Shown in pieces: positions 48,534-56,503 of a stretch of 64,000 nt of DNA (position 1 is its first letter; the number at the start of each line of letters is the position of its first letter). The DNA comes from Limnobaculum xujianqingii. Lineage in GTDB: Bacteria > Pseudomonadota > Gammaproteobacteria > Enterobacterales > Enterobacteriaceae. The translations under genes and the position numbers were made by a program. The notes under the pieces were generated by a model. The model was not told where the DNA came from. It saw only the letters and a list, made by a program, of their open reading frames with translations, and made no database searches. The stretch lies in NCBI RefSeq assembly GCF_013394855.1, contig NZ_JABMLK010000001.1:2065501-2129500 (forward strand), in the 5' to 3' direction.

Positions 48534-49214
48534 TTATGCACCCGGGTAGGTTTTAATTAGTTCAAAGACGCCATTAATCATAAACTGAACGCCCATACAT
48601 ACCAGCAGAAAACCCATAACCCGGGAGATGGCTTCAATACCGCTTTTACCTACGCCTTTCATAATTAAATCAGAACTACGTAAGCAGCCCCACAACACCA
48701 GTGATAATACCACCGCCGTTAACACCACCGCGGTATAAACCATCCATTCACTGTAGTTTCCTACCTGATGCCAGGTTGAAGCCGCAGAGATAACCATAGC
48801 AATGGTACCCGGCCCGGCAGTACTCGGCATGGCAATAGGCACAAAGGCAATACTTTGAGTGGTGGGCTTCAATACCTTTGTCTCTTCGCCCTCGCTCTTC
48901 TCTGGCTTAGGCGGATGCACAGGAGGAAACAACATTCTGAAACCGATGTAAGCCACAATTAATCCACCGGCAATACGCAAACCAGGAATTGAGATGCCAA
49001 ACAGGCGCATCACCAGTTCACCGCAGAAAAACGAGATAACCAGAATCAGAAACACATAAAATGAGGCCATCATTGCCTGATTATGACGCTCTTCACGGCT
49101 CATATCACCGCTCAGGCTGAGAAACAGAGCCACCGAAGTTAAGGGGTTGGTCAATGGGATCAGTAACACCAAACCAAGGCCAATCAAGTGCATAATTTGC
49201 AGTACATCATTCAT
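48534..49214 (-). CDS. marC: MarC family inner membrane protein
   Basis: UPF0056 membrane protein, 226 residues, six predicted helices. It matches MarC more closely than YhgN: IGLGLVLLIPLTNPLTSVAL, ISIPGLRIAGGLIVAYIGFR, FVPIAMPSTAGPGTIAMVIS and GIEAISRVMGFLLVCMGVQF. It is the second UPF0056 gene in the window (yhgN at 24271). The function is unknown; the marRAB genes are not adjacent. A perfect inverted repeat lies about 120 bp upstream. Confidence 0.88.
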   Translation of the reverse strand: MNDVLQIMHLIGLGLVLLIPLTNPLTSVALFLSLSGDMSREERHNQAMMASFYVFLILVISFFCGELVMRLFGISIPGLRIAGGLIVAYIGFRMLFPPVHPPKPEKSEGEETKVLKPTTQSIAFVPIAMPSTAGPGTIAMVISAASTWHQVGNYSEWMVYTAVVLTAVVLSLVLWGCLRSSDLIMKGVGKSGIEAISRVMGFLLVCMGVQFMINGVFELIKTYPGA

Positions 49215-49332
49215 ACTTTAGGGAGTTCCATCTTGTATCGCGCAGGCCAAATGCCTGTGATGTTTCATTACCATTAGATTAGCGGATATTGAAGCAACAT
49301 CAATTTGCTAATCAGACATTCATCATTATCAA

Positions 49333-49351
49333 TGATAACGCATAGTTATCA
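49333..49351 (-). promoter_or_regulatory. Perfect inverted repeat upstream of marC
   Basis: TGATAAC (49333-49339), a 5-bp spacer, GTTATCA (49345-49351). It has the shape of a dimeric regulator's operator, about 120 bp from the marC ATG. A partial Fur-like character (tcattatcaatgataac) is noted. The regulator is not identified. The remainder of this 345-bp spacer shows only the tRNA promoter. Confidence 0.45.
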
Positions 49352-49519
49352 TTTCAATCGCGCAGTATACAGACTAATAATGGATTTTTATTAGCAACCC
49401 GAGCCTGAAGCATGATTTATTCCGCTACTCTGCTGGTCTGAAAATCATTAAGTTAACGGCGAAACTGGTGGAAAAAAAACCAGTTAGCTTAGTTTTATAG
49501 CCTTACTGGTTTAAAGTAT

Positions 49520-49548
49520 TTGACCTTCGGCACGTAATCCGGTTTAAT
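49520..49548 (+). promoter_or_regulatory. tRNA-Phe promoter
   Basis: TTGACC (49520-49525), exactly 17 bp, TTTAAT (49543-49548), followed by a C/G-rich discriminator just before the tRNA. This is the usual form of a stringently controlled stable-RNA promoter. Confidence 0.8.
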
Positions 49549-49559
49549 GTCGCTCCACT

Positions 49560-49635
49560 GCCCGGATAGCTCAGTCGGTAGAGCAGGGGATTGAAAATCC
49601 CCGTGTCCTTGGTTCGATTCCGAGTCCGGGCACCA
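49560..49635 (+). tRNA. pheV: tRNA-Phe (anticodon GAA)
   Basis: 76 nt with encoded CCA. The acceptor arms GCCCGGA and TCCGGGC pair, the D arm has AGCTCAGTCGGTAGAGC, the anticodon stem GGGGA/TCCCC surrounds TTGAAAA with GAA at 49593-49595, and the T arm has GGTTCGATTCC. E. coli pheV lies in the same neighbourhood beyond mltC and is a known island integration site. The symbol is assigned by that position. Confidence 0.98.
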
Positions 49636-49644
49636 TAATTTAAG

Positions 49645-49667
49645 AACCCGCCTTTTGGCGGGTTTTT
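49645..49667 (+). terminator. tRNA-Phe terminator
   Basis: Arms aacccgcc (49645-49652) and ggcgggtt (49657-49664) with a T4 loop and a T tract, 9 bp after the tRNA. Confidence 0.93.
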
Positions 49668-49694
49668 GCTTTTTGGGATTTTATCAACCGTTCT

Positions 49695-49937
49695 TTATAC
49701 ACCACACCCTGTTTTTTTCCGTACAGCAATATCACTCAAACTCAACACACTTTCCCCACTCTCCTCTCCGGCAAGCACCAAATTTCTTAACTCACCCACC
49801 CGAGCTTCTTTTTGCTCCAACAAACGAAGTGCCGAGCACACTACTTCATTAACCGAGCTATAACGCCCATCAGCAATCATCCGTTTCACAAAGTCGTCAA
49901 GCCTGTCATCAATATCAACGCTGATAGTTCTTAACAT
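49695..49937 (-). CDS. Orphan ParD-like antitoxin (ribbon-helix-helix)
   Basis: An 80-residue protein with an N-terminal ribbon-helix-helix (RTISVDIDDRLDDFVKRMI, then GRYSSVNEVVCSALRLLEQK), the profile of type II ParD/CopG-like antitoxins. AAGGA lies six bases before the ATG at 49937. Its toxin partner parE should follow directly, but the stop lies only about 60 bp from the tRNA-Phe end and no toxin frame is present. The last residues (RKKTGCGV) depart from the usual antitoxin C-terminus, so the 3' end may have been cut and fused at the tRNA-side junction. Confidence 0.75.
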   Translation of the reverse strand: MLRTISVDIDDRLDDFVKRMIADGRYSSVNEVVCSALRLLEQKEARVGELRNLVLAGEESGESVLSLSDIAVRKKTGCGV

Positions 49938-50035
49938 ATACATTCCTTGCGTTACCCATTAACTACTATCACCTGATCTCAGCTTATTTTAATATTGATA
50001 GAAAAGCAGCCGTTCGCACACAGGAAACTCTAAAA

Positions 50036-50506
50036 ATGTACTGGCAAGAAAAAATCCACTACCTCAAACAACAGTACCCTGCCCCGCAATTTAATGACCC
50101 CTTCTGGCGGGGAAAAAATGTTATCGCGACGATCATCGATACCTTCTTCAGTTTCTCTCAAGAAGATATCTATTCAAATAAACTTGATGCTGCGAAAATC
50201 AAGAACAGAGAGCTGATAAAAACCTGTTCGGTAAAAACACTCTATCAGGAAGAAATGGACAAACTGCCAGAGAATACGAACTTTTGGCTGTTATTAATGA
50301 ACCCACCTATGGGTGCAGAATGCCAGATTTACGACTGCCAAAAAAACGCACTAAGAGAACTGTTATATCTCTCTTCCGGAGTGCCTGAACCACAATTTTA
50401 TATCATTGATAAAAAATACCGATGGTTAGTCTTTTTTGACGTTAACCGGCAGCAGGATATTGCAGCCATCTATAAAAGTCCTTTACAGTCAAAGATATGG
50501 GACTGA
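50036..50506 (+). CDS. Unrecognised 156-residue protein, immunity-like
   Basis: Soluble, no signal peptide, rich in aromatic residues (NTNFWLLLMNPPMGAECQIY, EPQFYIIDKKYRWLVFFDV). Its size, AT-rich coding sequence and position in an accessory block resemble the immunity proteins of polymorphic toxin or CDI systems, but I cannot assign a family and no toxin is adjacent. An unknown cytoplasmic protein is the safest call. AGGAAA upstream gives a fair ribosome site. Confidence 0.6.
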   Translation: MYWQEKIHYLKQQYPAPQFNDPFWRGKNVIATIIDTFFSFSQEDIYSNKLDAAKIKNRELIKTCSVKTLYQEEMDKLPENTNFWLLLMNPPMGAECQIYDCQKNALRELLYLSSGVPEPQFYIIDKKYRWLVFFDVNRQQDIAAIYKSPLQSKIWD

Positions 50507-50600
50507 ACAGCCTGACTATTCCTATCTATTTTTTCTTCTTCTGTTGCCATACTTTCTTGCTATATTAATCCCAACCCCATGCTGAACAGGAAATCAGTAT

Positions 50601-51296
50601 ATGAGTAGCTCTAAAAAGTTACATGTGCAGGATGTCAAAGATCTACTACCTTTTATGACGCCGTTCCCATCCGCTGAACAGGTTTTCGCCGGTGATATTA
50701 AAACCCACCGCCGCCATCTGTTACCGCTGTTAACTCTCGACCTTGCCGCTATCAATCCTGAATGGTCTGGTAAAATTCATTTTATTAGCCCAAAAGAGCC
50801 TTATGAAGGCATGATTGGCGGCAGAACCACCGAATATCATGACTATTACAATCGGGAGAACTGGTTGGCATTTCGTCTGGAAAACGATCGCTATACCTTT
50901 CTTGGTGATTTCCGCTATTTCTATCTGGAAGGACGTGAAGACAGCGATCTTGCGGAATACTATGAAGATGGTGAACAGGGCCTTGAAAAGGCAAAAGCGT
51001 TCTATCTGCAACACGGCATGCTTAACCCCTGGGACCAGACGGATAATCCTCAGGCCTGGGTTGATGATATTGGCTCTGAGCCAGGCGTTGGAAACTGGTG
51101 TGATGGCTTCCCGCTGGAGTATGAACCAGGAAGCGACGGATATGATAACGCTTATCCATTAACTCAGGATGGTCGACGCTTTCATCTGATTGGTTGGGTA
51201 ACCTCTTACTCCTATTGCGATACCGGAGCCGATGCCATTTTGCTATTTTACGACCCGGTTGAGAAGATTGCCCTGTTTACCTTTGACTGGACATAA
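50601..51296 (+). CDS. Unrecognised 231-residue cytoplasmic protein
   Basis: Acidic, soluble, no signal peptide or membrane segment. It contains repeated aromatic/acidic patches (YFYLEGREDSDLAEYYEDG, FPLEYEPGSDGYDNAYPL) and ends LLFYDPVEKIALFTFDWT. I cannot assign a family. It follows the previous unknown gene by 94 bp on the same strand and ends at a bidirectional terminator shared with the autotransporter. It may be another immunity-type or effector-binding protein, which is inference from context only. AGGAAA lies upstream of the ATG. Confidence 0.6.
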   Translation: MSSSKKLHVQDVKDLLPFMTPFPSAEQVFAGDIKTHRRHLLPLLTLDLAAINPEWSGKIHFISPKEPYEGMIGGRTTEYHDYYNRENWLAFRLENDRYTFLGDFRYFYLEGREDSDLAEYYEDGEQGLEKAKAFYLQHGMLNPWDQTDNPQAWVDDIGSEPGVGNWCDGFPLEYEPGSDGYDNAYPLTQDGRRFHLIGWVTSYSYCDTGADAILLFYDPVEKIALFTFDWT

Positions 51297-51339
51297 CAGG
51301 TTTAGAAAATAGCTCTGCTTTCTGATTCACATCATGCAA

Positions 51340-51365
51340 AAAGGCCACCCTCGCCGGTGGCCTTT
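51340..51365. terminator. Bidirectional terminator
   Basis: Arms aaaggccacc (51340-51349) and ggtggccttt (51356-51365) with A and T tracts, between convergent 50601-51296 and the autotransporter gene. Confidence 0.88.
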
Positions 51366-51387
51366 AATTTCAATCAATAAACGACTA

Positions 51388-53901
51388 TCAGAAGTTAATT
51401 CTGAATCCGATATTCGCCTTCATTGGTGACTCAATATCGCGACCCTTCACGTAATCCACTTCAGCATAAACGGATGTATGATTGTTTACCGCCAGATTCA
51501 CCCCTACACCGTACTTACCCGCAGTACCGGAGTAATCATTGGTGAACTTATGGATCTCGTTGATATACACATCGTTATCAGAGATAAACTCATGCTCTGC
51601 AGCCACTTTAATGTATGGGCTCAAAATAACCTTATCGTTTAAGGCAAACTCTGCACCAAACGAAACGCCGACTTCCCCTAACAGAGATTTCTGATCGTCA
51701 ATTTTAGCTTTCATACCGTTATTAAAGCGGAATGACTTCCCTTCAATGGTCAGATAGCTCACACGACCGTAAGGCTCAGCAAACAGACCATATGGCGAGT
51801 TAGCAAACTGATGCTTGTAACCCATTTCTAACGCAGCACCCAAACCGTTTTGCTTGTAGTCAGCACTGGCCTGTGAGCCATTGGTGGTTTTCACCCGCAG
51901 TTCATTATCAAAATGAGAGTACTTCACCAATCCATCAATATAGACGTTATTCTCTGTTACATAGGTGGCATAGATACCGGCTGTATAAGCATTAATATCA
52001 CTGTTACCACCGCGAGCGTGCTTCACACGGTTATCCGACATAGAGGCACTTAAACCAATCATCAGCTTATCATTGCCAATATCAAATGCCTTATCGCCCC
52101 CCAGCTCCATACCGCTACGGTAAAGCTTATAGGCTGAATTTTCAGGACCATTCACCCGCAGGCTACTATTCAGAACACGACCCCATGCGTTAGCACCTTC
52201 ACTATTGTTACGCGTGATATCACCGCGACGCAGGCGTAAGTTATCCAACTCTTCGTTGAAAATAAACTGAGTTGCAGAAGCCATGCTCAACACACCATCG
52301 GTTGATGGGCTGGTTTTAGGGCGGTCGGTACCAGGCTCTGGATCTGGTGTTGGTATTGGGTCCGGCGTTTCACCCGGCTCTGGATCTGGTGTTGGTTCTG
52401 GATCAGGTGTTGGCTCCGGCTCTGGTTCGACTATTGCAGAATTTTGCTGTGTCAGGAACCAGGTATAACGATCGCCACTTTGTGCTGATTTCAGATCGTA
52501 AACATAGGCACCAATATCAACACCATTGCCATCGTTTAACAAAAACTGTCCGCTTTCACCTTTACCAACATAAATCAGCGCTAAATTATCCTGACTGGTT
52601 GGTTCATTCCCGCTGTCCTGAATTGCCACATTAAACGTACCCGTAGCTTGTTTAATATCCAGCAAGTCACCACTCAGTGTTGATACATCACTGTTCATCG
52701 CGATGATACCCGTACCGTCTGAATTCATTTCATCAACGTACAGGTGTTTAAACGCCCCTACCGGTGAAAAAGCAAAGGTTGAACCACTGTTAATATTGAT
52801 TTGATGAATATAGGAATCATCATAGTGTGGCGTTTTGATACCCGCTTGCTCATTCTCTTCCATGGCATAACGGTTACAGGTATCAGTACAGTCACCTAAA
52901 TAGTTAAAAACCGAACCATTATTTAATGACAAAGAAGTATTGGTTAAACGCAGCCCACCGTGGCGCTCACTGTATATACCGGAAGTCACCACAGAATTAT
53001 CTAAATTAACCTGAAACTCGTCCCGATCAAGATCGCCTTCAGTCTGGTATTGTCCGGCATGGGTCAGTAAGTTTTTAAACTCCCCGCTGCTGTTGGTTAA
53101 ATTGATGGCAAAAGCATTATTACGGTCTGTCCAGCCACTCGATTCGCCAAGCTCAATACCCGCCAATGTTTCTGCTTTTAGCGTACTACCAACAATATTC
53201 AGGTTAGCGGTTAAATCATGCTGACTATAATAAAGCCAGTCATTATGCGACCTAAAATTAAATATGCTACCTAAGCGCGTTGACAGATATTGCTGATCGA
53301 TAGCGCCATCATTATCGGATATATGCTGCTTATTATTGATAATGGTCGAGTCAACAATCGAATAGAGATCGATACTATTAGCCGCAACGGCTTCCTGACC
53401 ATAAGGTGTAAAAAGAAAAACGGAATGCGCATCTACATTAACGTTAGAGTTAACCAGAGAAATCAGCTCACCATTTTGGCCACTGGTATTGTTCAAATTG
53501 TATTCAAAAGAAAATAGCGTATTGATCTTCCCGGTAATATCAACATCCCATGAATTCAGCGTAACACCGCCCGTAGCGGGATTTCCGTATGAATCACCGT
53601 AAACATAAATCAGCTCATTGTAGCTGCTTTCATCTTCATACCATTCCGAATTGACGTTCTCATCTCGGAGAGTCAGGTTATTAACAATAAAACGTTTATC
53701 AGAATCAGAGTAATTTTCAATCCAATAGTAATTATTAATAAAAATTGAATGTCCGGTGAAATCTAAAACATTATCGGTTTGAGTATCAAAGGTGCAGCCA
53801 TAGCTATTACAATAATCATCAGGTTCAGCTGCAAATACGCTACCAGAAAGAGGGAGGCTTAAAAGTGTACTAAAAGCAATATAATGGCGAAATTTAATCA
53901 T
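51388..53901 (-). CDS. Type Va autotransporter (adhesin-like)
   Basis: An 837-residue surface protein. Signal peptide about 24 residues (MIKFRHYIAF...SVFA), then a passenger of roughly 460 residues rich in N, S, D and T with beta-helix-like character. A Pro-Asp-Glu-Thr linker follows (about residues 490-535, repeats of PDPEP). The C-terminal AT-1 beta-barrel of about 300 residues begins near MASATQFIFNEELDNLRLRR and ends in the outer-membrane signature IGFRINF. No protease triad motif stands out, so adhesion is more likely than proteolysis. AAGGAG lies seven bases before the ATG. It is monocistronic, next to the microcin locus but on the opposite strand. Confidence 0.88.
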   Translation of the reverse strand: MIKFRHYIAFSTLLSLPLSGSVFAAEPDDYCNSYGCTFDTQTDNVLDFTGHSIFINNYYWIENYSDSDKRFIVNNLTLRDENVNSEWYEDESSYNELIYVYGDSYGNPATGGVTLNSWDVDITGKINTLFSFEYNLNNTSGQNGELISLVNSNVNVDAHSVFLFTPYGQEAVAANSIDLYSIVDSTIINNKQHISDNDGAIDQQYLSTRLGSIFNFRSHNDWLYYSQHDLTANLNIVGSTLKAETLAGIELGESSGWTDRNNAFAINLTNSSGEFKNLLTHAGQYQTEGDLDRDEFQVNLDNSVVTSGIYSERHGGLRLTNTSLSLNNGSVFNYLGDCTDTCNRYAMEENEQAGIKTPHYDDSYIHQININSGSTFAFSPVGAFKHLYVDEMNSDGTGIIAMNSDVSTLSGDLLDIKQATGTFNVAIQDSGNEPTSQDNLALIYVGKGESGQFLLNDGNGVDIGAYVYDLKSAQSGDRYTWFLTQQNSAIVEPEPEPTPDPEPTPDPEPGETPDPIPTPDPEPGTDRPKTSPSTDGVLSMASATQFIFNEELDNLRLRRGDITRNNSEGANAWGRVLNSSLRVNGPENSAYKLYRSGMELGGDKAFDIGNDKLMIGLSASMSDNRVKHARGGNSDINAYTAGIYATYVTENNVYIDGLVKYSHFDNELRVKTTNGSQASADYKQNGLGAALEMGYKHQFANSPYGLFAEPYGRVSYLTIEGKSFRFNNGMKAKIDDQKSLLGEVGVSFGAEFALNDKVILSPYIKVAAEHEFISDNDVYINEIHKFTNDYSGTAGKYGVGVNLAVNNHTSVYAEVDYVKGRDIESPMKANIGFRINF

Positions 53902-54859
53902 AATAACTCCTTGAAATTATACTAATTCCCTAATACTAATTAAGCTTTTGTAAAGATGATTTCATTGAATATTATATTATGATAACCAATCAAAAGCGTG
54001 TCATCATTAAAAATCAATCTTGTTGGAGATATTAAATTACAAATATTAAAATAGCAACACATTTGCGTCATTCAATTAATTCAATTGAGTTGAATTAATA
54101 ATTTTTATTATAAAATTCAAATAAATAAAATGATAACAAAGAGGTTATTTAAAAATATTAAATTACAATCAGGTTTATGTGGTTATAGATAGAATACATA
54201 CTCACAGTTAATTGATTTAATAAAAATAATTAATATAAAGTTAATTATTGGTTAATAAAATAACTATCAGTAAAAATAATAATCCCTAATTATTACTCAT
54301 GTAATCATTGCACAAATAGATATCAAGTGAATTAGCCAGCGTATTTATCTGTTTCGTACTTTTTCAGTCCGACTATTTATGCAGTGCATATACACTTTTT
54401 GTTCAAAAAACGAGCTTAGAGCGCAATTTGTTCGCTGTAATAAAATAAAATAATTTTACTCCACAACCACATTTGTTTCGTCTTAACATAAATGATTTAA
54501 TAAAAAAAACAGAAATTAATTGGAAACAAAAAATAATAAACTACTGTTTAAAATCAGTAATATAAAAATAATTAAGAAATAAAAAACAAAACTTAAAAAT
54601 AAACAAAAAAACGAACAGAAAAAACAAAACAATAAAAAACAACACAATTAATATAGAAAAAACACCAATAAAAACAATAAGTAATGCAGGAAAAATAAAA
54701 CAACACCATTGAGCAAGTTAATTGACAACCATTACCTTAGCCATTAGCATCATTTTTGATAAGTATATTCCTATATATATTCAGATGAATTCTAAATATA
54801 AGCTACTTATCAATTATCATTAGATATTTATATATCGCTTTTAAATAAGGATTTTTACA
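53902..54859. other. Extremely AT-rich spacer between autotransporter and microcin gene
   Basis: 958 bp with very low GC, far below the flanks; 54490-54715 is almost only A with some C on the plus strand. No solid ORF. It must contain promoters for both flanking genes and has the composition of an H-NS-silenced region. A hydrophobic minus-strand frame at 54541-54717 is discussed in the findings. Confidence 0.7.
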
Positions 54860-55096
54860 ATGCGTGAATTACATAGCCATGAAGTAGAAGAAGTATCTGA
54901 CGCTGGTTTTATTACTGATGCAGGTGCCGCTTTAGGTACTGGTATTGGCGCTATCGTTGATGCAGCAACCAAAGGCAACACTGCTACTGCTGCTGGTACC
55001 AAATTAGGTGCAGGTATCGGCCAAGTTGTTGAAGCTAGCGTTAGCGTAATCGGCGGCTTCCTGAAGAATCTTGGCAGCCTGTTCGGCCGTAAGTAA
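54860..55096 (+). CDS. Class II microcin-like precursor peptide
   Basis: A 78-residue peptide beginning MRELHSHEVEEVSDAG, which matches the microcin V-type double-glycine leader pattern (MRxL...E[LV]xxVS) followed by D-A-G instead of the usual G-G/G-A. The mature part of about 62 residues is rich in G and A (FITDAGAALGTGIGAIVDAA and GAGIGQVVEASVSVIGG) and ends in an amphipathic basic tail KNLGSLFGRK, features of pore-forming bacteriocins. There is no cysteine, so no disulfide. AAGG precedes the ATG. A terminator follows, then the exporter genes. Bacteriocin function is inference from leader, composition and neighbours. Confidence 0.8.
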   Translation: MRELHSHEVEEVSDAGFITDAGAALGTGIGAIVDAATKGNTATAAGTKLGAGIGQVVEASVSVIGGFLKNLGSLFGRK

Positions 55097-55121
55097 TCGT
55101 TATTCTTCAATAAATAATAAT

Positions 55122-55152
55122 GAGAGGCACGACGCCTCTCATTTTTAATTTT
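55122..55152 (+). terminator. Terminator after the microcin gene
   Basis: Arms gagaggc (55122-55128) and gcctctc (55134-55140) followed by ATTTTTAATTTTT. It would make the peptide mRNA abundant relative to the exporter transcript. Confidence 0.85.
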
Positions 55153-55209
55153 TGTACCTTTCGCTCTAACTCACCGTGATGTCTAAATCGGCAATCAGGA
55201 TATGCAGGC

Positions 55210-56503
55210 ATGGAAAAGCGTCGTTTATTTCGCCAGGAAGCGATAGAACACCAAAAAGCTAAGTGGACAGGTACTGCGTTACTGGTTACTGGCTATCCCG
55301 CATGGATTATTGCCTGCGCCTCCACATTTTTTATTATCGTTTTGGTTATATCGTTAACCTTTGGTAACTATACCCGTCGCATAAACGTTAATGGTGAAAT
55401 AGTCACTCAGCCTCGGGCTATTAACATTTTTGCTCCGCAACAAGGTTTTATTTCAAAGCTGTTGGTTGATGCAGGCGTTGAAGTAACCAAAGGTACCGCA
55501 CTCTATCAGTTGGACGTTAGCCGTATTGCTCGCTCTGGTAATGTCACAATTCACACCACTGAAGCAATTGAAAAACAGCTTGTTCATGTTGAAGGGATTA
55601 TCACCAAGCTGGAAAAAAATAAGCAGGCAACGCAAGAAAATATAAAACAACAGATCGCTCAATCAGAGGCTGCTAATAAGAAATCTCAATTCCTGGTCAA
55701 TAATGCCGCTAAGGGTGTAGAAGAAATGCGCCAAAGCATGAAAAACTATGAGGAATACCAACGGCAGGGTCTGGTGAATAAAGAGCAGTTTAACAACCAG
55801 CGTTACCTCTATTACCAGCAGCAGAGTTCCTATCAGGCACTGAATACACAAATTATTCAGGAAAATCTGAAGATCGGCAATCTGCAAAGTGAACTGACCA
55901 CCAGCGCTGCCGATTTTGATAATCAGATTGCTCAATACCAGTATCAACTCAATGAACTACAGCGTCAGCTAACTGAAGCTGATGCTGCCGGAATGTTAAT
56001 TATCAATGCTCCCAGCGATGGCAAAATAGAGTCACTGAGCGTCACTGAAGGACAAATGGTTAATCCGGGCGATAGTCTGGCGCAGTTAATTCCAACCAGT
56101 ATCAACGCCTACTATCTGGTACTTTGGCTGCCAAACAACAGCCTGCCTTATGTATCACCTGGCGATCGCATCAATATTCGTTATGATGCCTTCCCCTATC
56201 AAAAGTTTGGTCATGTTTCCGGGAACCGTTCAAACCGTTTCGGCGGTACCGGCATCTATTCAGGAGATGTCCACCTACAGCAGTGCACCGCGTGCCACAG
56301 ACGGCGGAACAGCTCAGTCTTACTATTAAGTCATTGTCGCACTGGATAGCCACCACTTTATGTTAGCCAACAAAGAGCTGCGCCTAACCAGCGGTATGAG
56401 AGCACAAACCACCCTGTTTCTGGAGAAACGCCCCCTGTATCAATGGATGCTTTCACCTTTTTACGACATCAAAAAGAGCATAACGGGGCCCGTAAATGGA
56501 TAA
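55210..56503 (+). pseudogene. CvaA/HlyD-like membrane fusion protein, disrupted
   Basis: Periplasmic adaptor for a type I bacteriocin exporter. The intact part has an N-terminal membrane helix (about residues 34-57), a lipoyl/barrel half (NVNGEIVTQPRAINIFAPQQ), a long coiled coil, and DAAGMLIINAPSDGKIESLS. After KFGHVSG (near 56221) an extra G in a GGG run shifts the frame; the first frame ends at 56349. The correct C-terminal frame resumes (TVQTVSAVPAS, then [19 protein letters not shown]) and ends at 56503, overlapping the exporter ATG, but carries a second lesion, TAA at 56327. Two independent lesions argue for real decay rather than one sequencing error. Confidence 0.85.

Noticed and set aside
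52283..52634. Plus-strand frames opposite the autotransporter linker
   Set aside because: They are mirror frames of the Pro-Asp-Glu repeat, rich in Gly and Ser, and lie wholly inside a confident gene.
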